In this document: positions 9,647-18,554 of the stretch, piece after piece
Layout of the letters: each line of letters opens with the position of its first letter
Numbering within the stretch: position 1 is the first letter of the stretch
From: Chitinophaga costaii
Lineage (GTDB): Bacteria > Bacteroidota > Bacteroidia > Chitinophagales > Chitinophagaceae
Direction: 5' to 3'
NCBI RefSeq assembly: GCF_900094705.1
Contig: NZ_FMAR01000007.1
Span: 171,568-235,567 of the forward strand
Length of the DNA: 64,000 bases
Position numbers and translations under genes: made by a program
Notes under the pieces: generated by a model
Seen by the model: only the letters and a program-made list of their open reading frames with translations
Told to the model about the DNA's origin: nothing
Database searches by the model: none

Positions 9647-9720
9647 AAAATGTTCAAGGATATGGATACCGGCAAGTGATGTATACACGAGCAAGCTATT
9701 TCCATCTTTTATAATAGCAA

Positions 9721-9946
9721 TAAAAATTAATACCAACCAAATCTAACACTGCTGCCATCTGGTGGTTCTCAAACCTATGTACATGATAGTTCCAATTACA
9801 ACTTAAAAATCGGTTTACCGGTATTCCTGCATGCTGGAAACTGTGTACCGCACTGTGCCGAAGTTGCACTTTCCGTTTCGTAAAAATCATTATCAACCAA
9901 ATCTCCGCGGTCTTTATGGCCTGCGCTTAAAACTGTATGTACATGA
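9721..9946 (+). repeat. Duplicated susC leader motif, two copies 160 bases apart
   Basis: Two leader-like segments align in register. CAACCAAATCT occurs at 9734-9744 and 9894-9904, and TATGTACATGA at 9776-9786 and 9936-9946. The spacing is 42 bases in both, and both are preceded by TAAAAAT. The second copy contains the susC start. The first has an ATG at 9777 that runs into a stop after nine codons. No other gene is visible in 9647-9936. It may be the remnant of a former susC start or a regulatory duplication. Confidence 0.6.
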
Positions 9947-12900
9947 GGTCTTCCATCTTTCTCAGGGATAATCCTTATCCATTATTCCCTGTAAAAATGG
10001 CCAGGATGGCTAAGATGACGCTTATCCTGGTGAGTGTTTTTATACTGCAACTCAGCGCTACTACCCTGGCGCAACAGCTCACCATTAGTAAGAAAAATGC
10101 CCCACTGCCAGAAATCTTTAAAGAAATCAGGCAGCAAAGCGGTTTTGATTTTATTTACACCTCCTCACTGATCCAGGAGGCCAAACCGGTTACCATTCAT
10201 GTTTCCAAAGCTTCTTTGGAAGAAGTGCTAACCATCTGTTTTGCCAACCAGCCGCTGAGCTATTCCCTCAGCAACAAAACCATTACAGTAAAGCGCAAAA
10301 CAGCCGGTACCAATAATGCACAGCATTTTACCGCGGCAGATGTTAAGTCTGATTCCGGGAAAGTGGCTTCCGGTATCGTGCGGGACAACAATGGTATTCC
10401 TTTACTGAATGTAAGCGTATGGTCGATGGAGGTAAACCAGCGCACTGTTACCGATGTAAATGGTGCCTTCACCGTACCCATACCAGATGATGGGGCCGCT
10501 ACGTTGGCATTTAGCTGCGTGGGCATGAAAAACCAACAAATAACCTACAATGGGCAGCGACATCTAAACGTAGTGCTAACCGCCACCGTAAGTGCCCTGA
10601 ATGAATTTGTGGTAAATGGTTACCAAACCATCAAAAAGTCGGACATGGTAGGTGCGGTTAGTAGCGTAAATGCCAAAGACCTTTACATCAATGGCTTCAC
10701 CTCAATAGAGCAAGCCTTGCAGGGTAAACTAACTGGGGTTATGATAGAAAATACCAGTGGCCTTGTAGGCACCCGACAGAAAACAAGGGTACGGGGAACC
10801 TCTACCCTACTGGGCACCCAGGAACCTGTATGGGTGGTAGATGGTATTATCCAGCAAGACCCACTTCCATTTAAACAGGAAGTCCTCAATTCCGTTGGCG
10901 AAATTACCCGCGATAATTTCGACTATATCCGGGACTATGTGGGCAATTCCATTGCCTGGCTAAATCCCATGGACATAGAAAACATCACTGTATTGAAGGA
11001 CGCATCTGCCACGGCCATTTACGGCATACGCGCCGCCAATGGGGTGATCGTGATCACCACCAAAAAAGGCAAATCTGGCCCCGCTTCAATCAACTATTCG
11101 TTTGGCATGAACACCACAGACCCGGTAGACTATAAACGACTGGAACTTATGAACTCCCGGCAAAGAATAGCTGTGTCGCGCGAGATCTATGAACGCGGCC
11201 TTACAGCTTCTTATGTAAACAGTAACATTGGCTATGCTGGTGCACTTACCCAATACCTGAATAAAGATATCACTTACGATGAGTTTAACGCGCAGGTACA
11301 CGAAATGGAGGCCGTAAATACCGATTGGTTCAGCATCCTGTTCAGAACTCCCATCAGCACCAATCATAACCTCAGCATATCTGGCGGCAGTACCAATACA
11401 AGGTTTTATACATCCTTTGGATACAACAATACCCAGGGAACGGCTATAGGCAATGGAGCAAAAGCCTACACCGGCAATATGAGCGTGAACATGACCCTCT
11501 CCCCCAAACTAAACGTAGCCGTACGCCTATCCGGATCAGAAAAAAACACCGATGGTTTTTACCTGGTAGATCCTTATAGCTATGCCAAGGGAATGAACCG
11601 CGTATTGCCCGCCACCAATGCAGATGGCAGCCTTTTCTACTACAAAGACCCTAATGGTTTTAGCTACAACTTTCTGAATGAAAGAAATAATACCGGCTCT
11701 ACCAACAAGGTTATTTCTGCTAACACAAGTTTGGAAGTGAATTACGATATCATAAAAGGATTGAAATTCCAAACCCTGTTTAGTTATAATGCCACTTCTA
11801 CCGTAGCCTCCTCTTATGCTACCGAGAAAACAGAATACATTGCTCATAATTTCCGTTTTTACGATTACGGCACGGTGCTGCCCAACAGTACGGCCTACCT
11901 GAATGCCAAGCTACCCAGGGGTGGAGAATATAATTCCGATAATAACACCAGTGCTGCCTGGAACTGGCGCAATAGCCTGTCTTATTCAACCATTCTTAAA
12001 CAAAAACATGCCCTGGCATTTCTTTTTGGCCAGGAAGCGAACAGTACCCGCTACAATGGACTGTCTTCCACTACCTATGGCTACCTACGGGACAGGGGTA
12101 ATACTTTTGCTACTGTACCGCTTACTTATACCGCCCGCGCTGTACCAAATGATTTGCTATCCAGCACCTACCAGCCGCACATTATCACTAATCGGTTGAC
12201 GAATACCATGGGCTTCTACCTCACCGGCAGTTATACCTACGACAACCGTTACGTGGCCAACTTTAGCGTACGTACCGATGCCTCTAACCGTTTTGGTCAG
12301 TTTACCAATGAAAGCTTTAATCCGGTATACGCGGGTGGCTTGCGCTGGAACATGGCACGCGAAAAATGGTTTGAAAAAACCCGGTGGATATCCGATATCA
12401 GCCTGAGAGCATCCGGCGGTTATCAAAGAAATATTGTAACCAGCGTAAGTCCTACGCTGATCCTGAAAATCCCCTCCGGCGCGGCTTCTAATGTCATCGA
12501 TCAATTCACAGGGGAAGAGCTGCTTGACATTGCCTCGCTGCCTTATGCCGATTTACGCTGGGAGAAAAACTCCAGTGTGAACCTGGGTACAGACCTAAAC
12601 CTGCTAGATGGCAGGATACAATTCACCCTCGATTACTACAACAAAACCGGTAAAGACCTCATCTCTTTGCTGAATGTGCCTGTTGAATATGGCGTACAAA
12701 GCATGCCGGTGAATGGCGGTTCTATGAAGAACACAGGGTGGGAGTTATCCACCAGCTTTGTACCAGTAAGAACAAAAGACTTTACCTTTTCGGTATCGTT
12801 AAATTCTTCCAAAAATTATAACAAAGTAATAAAGACAGGCACCCAAAATGTAAACTGGAAAACGGCGGCCTCCGGAGCACTGGTAGAAGCCGGTCATCCC

Positions 12901-13569
12901 GTATCCGGTTTTTGGGCATTTGACTACCAGGGTATTGATAAAACAACCGGCTATCCTATCATTAACCTGGATGTAAAAGCCGGAAGCGATCCTACGGTAG
13001 ACCCTACTGCTTATATGAAATATGTAGGTAAGCTAGACCCTGATTTTGTAGGTGGCATGGGCATTAACCTACGCTATAAAAAGCTCACTTTCAATTCATC
13101 CCTATACCTTCAACTAGGTGGCAAGAAATTCCTGGCGCCCGCTTACCCGCTCACCTCTACCCTGCCTACTGAGTATGAGAACCTCTCTACAGAATTGCTG
13201 AAACGCTGGACACCGACAAATGTAAATGCCACACTGCCTGGCTTGCCAGACAGCCGTGCGCCCTATGTATCTCTGCCTGGCTCTACAGTGAACTCGCTTA
13301 ATCAGGCTGCCGTGTACGATATGTACAATTATAGCACAGCCAGGGTGGTGAGCGCTACCTCCCTTCGCGTTAATAATATTTCGCTGAACTATTCCTTGCC
13401 AGACAAACTGGTGAAAGGGCTTGGGTTCCACAATATTAATGCAGGCGCCAGCGCTTCCAACCTCCTCAATTTTGTGAGCAAGGATTTTAAAGGACGTGAT
13501 CCGGAGGTAGCTACCGGCGCACAACCGCTTACCCGTGCTTACACACTGAATGTTAATTGCAGTTTCTAA
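9937..13569 (+). CDS. SusC/RagA-type TonB-dependent outer-membrane transporter with STN domain
   Basis: Outer-membrane import channel of 1210 residues that works with the SusD lipoprotein encoded next. Order: a signal region (hydrophobic about 25-45, ending LAQQ), an STN domain (about 47-125; LPEIFKEIRQQSGFDF), a carboxypeptidase-like domain (about 145-220; GIVRDNNGIPLLNVSV), the plug (GYQTIKKSDMVGAVSSV; VLKDASATAIYGIRAANGV), then the beta-barrel ending LNVNCSF. The STN domain marks a transducer that signals to FecR, which fits the neighbours. The start may be 9937, 9943 or 9997. The cargo is not readable from sequence, but downstream peptidases suggest peptides. Confidence 0.97.
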   Translation: MYMRSSIFLRDNPYPLFPVKMARMAKMTLILVSVFILQLSATTLAQQLTISKKNAPLPEIFKEIRQQSGFDFIYTSSLIQEAKPVTIHVSKASLEEVLTICFANQPLSYSLSNKTITVKRKTAGTNNAQHFTAADVKSDSGKVASGIVRDNNGIPLLNVSVWSMEVNQRTVTDVNGAFTVPIPDDGAATLAFSCVGMKNQQITYNGQRHLNVVLTATVSALNEFVVNGYQTIKKSDMVGAVSSVNAKDLYINGFTSIEQALQGKLTGVMIENTSGLVGTRQKTRVRGTSTLLGTQEPVWVVDGIIQQDPLPFKQEVLNSVGEITRDNFDYIRDYVGNSIAWLNPMDIENITVLKDASATAIYGIRAANGVIVITTKKGKSGPASINYSFGMNTTDPVDYKRLELMNSRQRIAVSREIYERGLTASYVNSNIGYAGALTQYLNKDITYDEFNAQVHEMEAVNTDWFSILFRTPISTNHNLSISGGSTNTRFYTSFGYNNTQGTAIGNGAKAYTGNMSVNMTLSPKLNVAVRLSGSEKNTDGFYLVDPYSYAKGMNRVLPATNADGSLFYYKDPNGFSYNFLNERNNTGSTNKVISANTSLEVNYDIIKGLKFQTLFSYNATSTVASSYATEKTEYIAHNFRFYDYGTVLPNSTAYLNAKLPRGGEYNSDNNTSAAWNWRNSLSYSTILKQKHALAFLFGQEANSTRYNGLSSTTYGYLRDRGNTFATVPLTYTARAVPNDLLSSTYQPHIITNRLTNTMGFYLTGSYTYDNRYVANFSVRTDASNRFGQFTNESFNPVYAGGLRWNMAREKWFEKTRWISDISLRASGGYQRNIVTSVSPTLILKIPSGAASNVIDQFTGEELLDIASLPYADLRWEKNSSVNLGTDLNLLDGRIQFTLDYYNKTGKDLISLLNVPVEYGVQSMPVNGGSMKNTGWELSTSFVPVRTKDFTFSVSLNSSKNYNKVIKTGTQNVNWKTAASGALVEAGHPVSGFWAFDYQGIDKTTGYPIINLDVKAGSDPTVDPTAYMKYVGKLDPDFVGGMGINLRYKKLTFNSSLYLQLGGKKFLAPAYPLTSTLPTEYENLSTELLKRWTPTNVNATLPGLPDSRAPYVSLPGSTVNSLNQAAVYDMYNYSTARVVSATSLRVNNISLNYSLPDKLVKGLGFHNINAGASASNLLNFVSKDFKGRDPEVATGAQPLTRAYTLNVNCSF

Positions 13570-13580
13570 CTTTTTATACC

Positions 13581-15107
13581 ATGGTCATGACCAAACGCAT
13601 CACATATTTAATCCTGTTATTCAGCCTATGCACATGCATATCCTGCCGGAAATTCCTGAAGGAAACAAGCCCGGATGAAATTAAACCGGAGACAACAGAT
13701 GATCTCACCTCGCTGATGAATGCGGAAGCCTATCCCTATCAGGACGCCGTAAATACTTTTGTAGACCTGCTGACAGACGACATTCAAAGCAATGGACAGG
13801 GAAAGCTGTACAATGGCGACCCGGACCCCAGCTACCTGAGTGCCCTGCAAAATGGCACCCTGGTGTTCAATTGGGATCCCAAAATGTTTGATGGTGACCC
13901 TATCCTTTCATTGGGTACCGACTCTTATAGCATTTACTACAGCAAGATCAATGGTTGTAATGTGGTCATGGATAACCTGAGTAAAGTATCTGGAACCGAT
14001 CAGCAAAAAAATGCCATCCTGGGGCAAACCCTGTTTCTCCGCGGATACTATTATCTCCGGCTGGTAACGCTGTACAGCCAGCCCTTTAACGGAAAAGGCA
14101 TAGATCCCAATGTGAGCCTGGGCGTTCCACTCATTTTGTCGAGTACCGTTACAGACAACTACCCTACCCGCAACACCATTGCCGAAGTGTATGCGCAGGT
14201 AGAAAAAGACTTGAAACAAGCTGCGGAATTATTAAAGGCTAACTTCACGCCATCTACTGCCTTCCGGGCAGGCCACGTGGCGGCCTACAGCCTGTTATCG
14301 CGCATGTACCTGTATATGGGCCGCGACCAGGACATGGACAGCGTAGTTACCTATGCCAACAAGGTACTGGCGGAAAGGTCTATCCTAACACAGCTCACCT
14401 CCTATCTTACCACTGCCGGTTTAATGAGCGATGCAGGCATTTACAATACAGACCGCAGCCCGGAAGTAATATGGGTTTCCGGCGCTAATCCAACTATTGC
14501 TAATGGATACTTTCCTTCACAAGGATATGAGAAGCCGCCTTACACAGTATCGGCCTCCCTGCAATCTATTTACGATCCTGGCACTTCTACCAGCAACCAG
14601 GGGGACCTGCGCTACGCATCTTACTTCACCCGCTGGTATTCCAATGGTTATTACCTGAACTACACTGGTAAAATAAATAGTACTGCCAAGTATGGTACCA
14701 ATGGCATTCGGCTGGCAGAAGTATATCTGAACAGGGCTGAAGCATATGCCAGGAAGTATATCGCTACCGGTAATGCCACCTTTTCCGGCAATGCACTCAG
14801 CGACCTGAATACCCTGCGTGCATCCCGTTACGACACGCGCAACACCGCTTATGTGCCCGTGAATATAACCGATGCCGACAGCCTGTTTAAATTTTGCCAG
14901 GACGAGCGCAGGCGCGAACTGTGCCTGGAAGAATGCCACCGATGGGTAGACATCAAGCGCTGGGGCCTGTCTATCTCCCACCATTTTATTGCGGCAGATG
15001 GCAGTACCACGGATGTAACCTTGCCTTCCGGCAGCCTGGTTTACGCCCTCCCTATTCCTTTTACCGCCATCAACCGGAATTACAAGCTAATGCAAAACCC
15101 AAGGTAA
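13581..15107 (+). CDS. SusD/RagB-family surface lipoprotein
   Basis: Substrate-capturing lid of the SusC channel. I chose the ATG at 13581 (or 13587, MTKRITYL) because it gives a clean lipoprotein signal with lipobox CTCISC; an upstream start would overlap susC. Typical SusD features are the TPR-like N-terminal half (LFLRGYYYLRLVTLYSQPF, VPLILSSTV) and the C-terminal signature RLAEVYLNRAEAYAR, then DERRRELCLEECHRWVDIKRWG and the terminal NYKLMQNPR. It begins 11 bases after susC and is surely co-transcribed with it. Confidence 0.96.
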   Translation: MVMTKRITYLILLFSLCTCISCRKFLKETSPDEIKPETTDDLTSLMNAEAYPYQDAVNTFVDLLTDDIQSNGQGKLYNGDPDPSYLSALQNGTLVFNWDPKMFDGDPILSLGTDSYSIYYSKINGCNVVMDNLSKVSGTDQQKNAILGQTLFLRGYYYLRLVTLYSQPFNGKGIDPNVSLGVPLILSSTVTDNYPTRNTIAEVYAQVEKDLKQAAELLKANFTPSTAFRAGHVAAYSLLSRMYLYMGRDQDMDSVVTYANKVLAERSILTQLTSYLTTAGLMSDAGIYNTDRSPEVIWVSGANPTIANGYFPSQGYEKPPYTVSASLQSIYDPGTSTSNQGDLRYASYFTRWYSNGYYLNYTGKINSTAKYGTNGIRLAEVYLNRAEAYARKYIATGNATFSGNALSDLNTLRASRYDTRNTAYVPVNITDADSLFKFCQDERRRELCLEECHRWVDIKRWGLSISHHFIAADGSTTDVTLPSGSLVYALPIPFTAINRNYKLMQNPR

Positions 15108-15130
15108 TACCCTTATTAAAACGAAACACC

Positions 15131-16078
15131 ATGAACAGATATATCAAATACATGTCACTGCTGGTACTCGTGATTAGCGTGGCAAGCTGTAAAAAATCTG
15201 AAGGACGGCTTACGCCTACCACTATCAATGATGGCTATACGCTGCCTCAGGGCACGCATGATTACGATACGCTGATCCAGTCTTATTTCGATAAATACCA
15301 CAGTTATTTTCTGTATAATTTTAGCGAAAAAGACGCCTACTGGACACCTACCGGTTATAAAAACGCCACCCTGGGTACCAGCGGCTACTGGTCGAACGGC
15401 TTTGAAATGACACCTGCCCTGGATCCTTATATCAAGGCCCAGCTTAGCTTATTCGATGTAAGCTGCCTCCGTTTTTATTCCGATACATTTTTAAAAGCAT
15501 TTTTACCAGTAAAAATATTGCTATGCAGCGAGGTAGATTCGGTGTATAACAACTACGACTTCTCCACCTCGCCCCCTACCATCACCAAAGGAACCAAACA
15601 CGTGGGCGCCTGGTATAACTACGACAATATTTGCATCAACTATGGCAATGAGCGCGTACTGAGCATGAGCCAGGCCGACTCGCTGGCCTACCTCACAAAA
15701 GTGAATCTCATTTTTATCAAAAGTATCATAGGTCGTGGCATCACCAGCCCTATTGAAGAATTTACAGAACAGACTAACTATACGTCTACGCCTACCAGCA
15801 TGCTCGATGCATATTCCAAAGGCATGCTAACCCCCTATTACAACGGGCCTACCGCTACCTCCGACTGGTACCAGTATCTGCTGGCCATGACCACCGTATC
15901 GGAAACAACTTTGCATACTGCGGCGCTTTCTACGTACGATGCCACCTTTACGGGCATCCTTAACAGTAAGAAAGATGCTAATGGAATTATACAGAAGCGG
16001 TACAACATTGTCAGAAATTATTTTATCACTACTTACAACGTAGACCTGCAAGCCATAGGGAACGCTTGCAACCCTTAG
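15131..16078 (+). CDS. Surface lipoprotein of the SusCD operon, possibly a metal-site-less relative of import-associated metallohydrolase lipoproteins
   Basis: 315 residues. The ATG at 15131 gives a lipoprotein signal (MNRYIKYMSLLVLVISVASC). The position right after susD and the layout (a Tyr/Trp-rich middle, DYDTLIQSYFDKY near the N-terminus, a C-terminal RYNIVRNYFITTYNVDLQAIGNA) recall the lipoproteins named substrate import-associated zinc metallohydrolase. I find no HExxH motif; the place where I would expect it reads GITSPIEEFTEQTNY. The assignment is tentative, and a plain accessory binding lipoprotein is equally possible. It precedes the metalloprotease gene by 31 bases. Confidence 0.6.
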   Translation: MNRYIKYMSLLVLVISVASCKKSEGRLTPTTINDGYTLPQGTHDYDTLIQSYFDKYHSYFLYNFSEKDAYWTPTGYKNATLGTSGYWSNGFEMTPALDPYIKAQLSLFDVSCLRFYSDTFLKAFLPVKILLCSEVDSVYNNYDFSTSPPTITKGTKHVGAWYNYDNICINYGNERVLSMSQADSLAYLTKVNLIFIKSIIGRGITSPIEEFTEQTNYTSTPTSMLDAYSKGMLTPYYNGPTATSDWYQYLLAMTTVSETTLHTAALSTYDATFTGILNSKKDANGIIQKRYNIVRNYFITTYNVDLQAIGNACNP

Positions 16079-16109
16079 AGGCCAACCCTTCCGCCAAATT
16101 TAAACATTT

Positions 16110-18545
16110 ATGAGATCCGGTTTTTCAATTATCCTCCTCCTGCTCTTTGGCATAACGCTACAAGCAAAGGAATTACCCACCGTCAGCCAGTTTATAAAGC
16201 CAGGGGCAAAAGCTTACAAAGGCATGTTCAATATCTATCTGCAAGATGAGCAATACTTCATGCAGCTTCCCCTGGCCCTGCTCAACAGGGATATCCTGAC
16301 CACGATAACCATCAACAAAGGTTCTGCCCAGGCAGTTCGGGATGTACAACAGCGTTTTGGCTTTGCCGGAGATGCAGTGTATGATGGCGTAATCCGTTTT
16401 AGCCAGGGAGCCAATCAGAAGGTATTATTGACACAACCGGTTTTCTACAATGCCGCCGACAGCAGCAGCAGTTATTACAAATTGCTGCAATCTGCTACCC
16501 TGCCGGTGTACATGGCATTCGACATACAGGCGGCAGACAGTGGTTCGGTACTCATAGATATTACCACCGCCTTTACCGGAGACAATCCAATGTTTTCCCT
16601 TAAAGGCGTGAAAGAAGAACTAAAATTGGGTAGTTATATGCGGGAACGCTCCTATCCTTTAAGTGTAACTTGTTATCAAGACAATATCATTTTCCGATCC
16701 GTGAAAACCTACGGCCCAGGGGGCAGTGCGCCACAGGATGAAGAAAACAGGCCTGCCAACGATGAAAAAAAACCAACTTCTGCACCCACGGTGTGGGAGG
16801 TGGGGGCCTGCTGGTACCTGCTCCCCGATGTGCCGATGCAACAACGGCTTGCCGACAAACGTGTAGGCTATTTCATGCGCCAAATGAAAGATTATAGCCG
16901 CGATCCAAACCAGGTAAAAAATACCGTAGTAGCCACCCGCTGGCGATTGGAGCCAAAGCCTGAAGATGTGGCCCGCTACGAACGTGGTGAGCTGGTAGAA
17001 CCTGCCAAACCCATAGTTTTTTACATAGACCGTAACACCCCCGAAGCACTGCGCCCCTACTTTATTGCAGGTGTAAATGCCTGGCAAAAAGCCTTTGAAC
17101 AAATTGGCTTTAAAAACGCCATCCTCGGGAAAATGGAGCCTTCACAGCAAGAAGACAGCGCCTACGCCATCGATAATGTTCATTATTCTATTATTTCCTA
17201 CAAACCTTCTGCCAATCCTAATGCCTACGGCCCATCTATCGTAGACCCGCGATCGGGTGAAATACTCAGTTCGCACGTAGCCGTATTCCACAATGTATTT
17301 GACCTGGTGCAGCGCTGGTACTTTGTAATGTGCGGCGTATTGGACCCACGCACCCATCATATTCCATTTACCCCTGATGTTATGGGGCCACTGGCCCAAA
17401 CGGTGGTATGCCATGAAGTAGGCCACACGCTGGGCCTGCGGCACAACTTTGCAGGCAGTTCTGCCTACGATATAGACAGCATTCGAAACCAGGACTTTTT
17501 ACAAAAAAATAGCTTTGGCGCATCCATGATGGACTACATGCGCTTCGATTATGTAGTACAGCCACAAGATCACATTCCAGCCGAACTGTTGCTACCACGG
17601 GTAGGCGTATACGATAACTATGCCATCGCCTGGGGATATAAATACATGCCCCAGTTTAAAACATCCCTGGAAGAAAGCAAATACCTGCGATCCTGGGTAT
17701 CTGAAAAGCTAAAAGATCCGCGCTTATTTTACTTGCAGGAAGGCGATTTCTTTGACCCCCGCGTGCAAGCAGAAGATGTGGGCAATAATGCTATGAAAGC
17801 CGGAGAACTGGGCATTAACAACCTGAAACTATTGTTAAAAAATATAGCGGCATGGACGGAAAAAGATGATGACGATAACTATACTCTTTTAAGACAGATG
17901 TACGCCAGTTCCGTAAGCCGTTATGGCGATTACCTCACCCATGTTATCAAAAACCTGGCAGGAAGATGGGCCAACGAATCGTTGCGCACTGATAACCAGC
18001 CGCACTATGTTGCTGTGACCAAGGCTCAGCAACAGCAGGCCATGCAATTTCTCAAAACCTATTTTTTTGAAGAGCCTACCTGGCTTTTCCCTAAAGACAT
18101 TTGTAACAAAACAGGCTTTGGATTTAACGACCAGGTAGCTGCAGACTACGATACTTACTTGGGCAAGATTCTGTACAAATGCCTGTACATTGCCGGCCAG
18201 GAACACCTGCACGACAACCAAGATCCTTACACCACCGCTGCATTTTTTAATGACCTGTACGAAGGGGTATTTTCCCATGTGGAAGATGCCACACCCATTT
18301 CTGCTTACAAACGGCTATTGCAACAATCGTATGTGTCAAAGCTAATAAACGGAGCCATCAACCCAGCCTACCAGGCAGATAATATAGCCGTGCTGATGAA
18401 AATGCAGCTAGATAAAATTGCCGCTACCACAAAGGCAGCTGCCGACAAAAACCCGGATCATCTTTCCAAAATGCATTTGCGGGCTATTGCTGATATGATA
18501 GCCCTGTGGGAAAATGGAAACCCGGATAACAAACTGAATAAATAG
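16110..18545 (+). CDS. Secreted zinc-dependent metalloprotease (DUF5117/DUF5118 type)
   Basis: 811-residue protein with an N-terminal signal sequence (MRSGFSIILLLLFGITLQAKE). An N-terminal DUF5118-like segment (FIKPGAKAYKGMFNIYLQDEQYFMQLP) and DUF5117 precede the zincin domain, where HEVGHTLGLRHNF holds the ligands His435, His439 and His445 and catalytic Glu436. A Met-turn-like segment (ASMMDYMRFDYV) follows about 65 residues later. It belongs to the SusCD operon and would cut proteins or peptides in the periplasm or at the surface for uptake. Its paralogue follows directly (9-base gap). Confidence 0.93.
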   Translation: MRSGFSIILLLLFGITLQAKELPTVSQFIKPGAKAYKGMFNIYLQDEQYFMQLPLALLNRDILTTITINKGSAQAVRDVQQRFGFAGDAVYDGVIRFSQGANQKVLLTQPVFYNAADSSSSYYKLLQSATLPVYMAFDIQAADSGSVLIDITTAFTGDNPMFSLKGVKEELKLGSYMRERSYPLSVTCYQDNIIFRSVKTYGPGGSAPQDEENRPANDEKKPTSAPTVWEVGACWYLLPDVPMQQRLADKRVGYFMRQMKDYSRDPNQVKNTVVATRWRLEPKPEDVARYERGELVEPAKPIVFYIDRNTPEALRPYFIAGVNAWQKAFEQIGFKNAILGKMEPSQQEDSAYAIDNVHYSIISYKPSANPNAYGPSIVDPRSGEILSSHVAVFHNVFDLVQRWYFVMCGVLDPRTHHIPFTPDVMGPLAQTVVCHEVGHTLGLRHNFAGSSAYDIDSIRNQDFLQKNSFGASMMDYMRFDYVVQPQDHIPAELLLPRVGVYDNYAIAWGYKYMPQFKTSLEESKYLRSWVSEKLKDPRLFYLQEGDFFDPRVQAEDVGNNAMKAGELGINNLKLLLKNIAAWTEKDDDDNYTLLRQMYASSVSRYGDYLTHVIKNLAGRWANESLRTDNQPHYVAVTKAQQQQAMQFLKTYFFEEPTWLFPKDICNKTGFGFNDQVAADYDTYLGKILYKCLYIAGQEHLHDNQDPYTTAAFFNDLYEGVFSHVEDATPISAYKRLLQQSYVSKLINGAINPAYQADNIAVLMKMQLDKIAATTKAAADKNPDHLSKMHLRAIADMIALWENGNPDNKLNK

Positions 18546-18554
18546 TCCATAACA

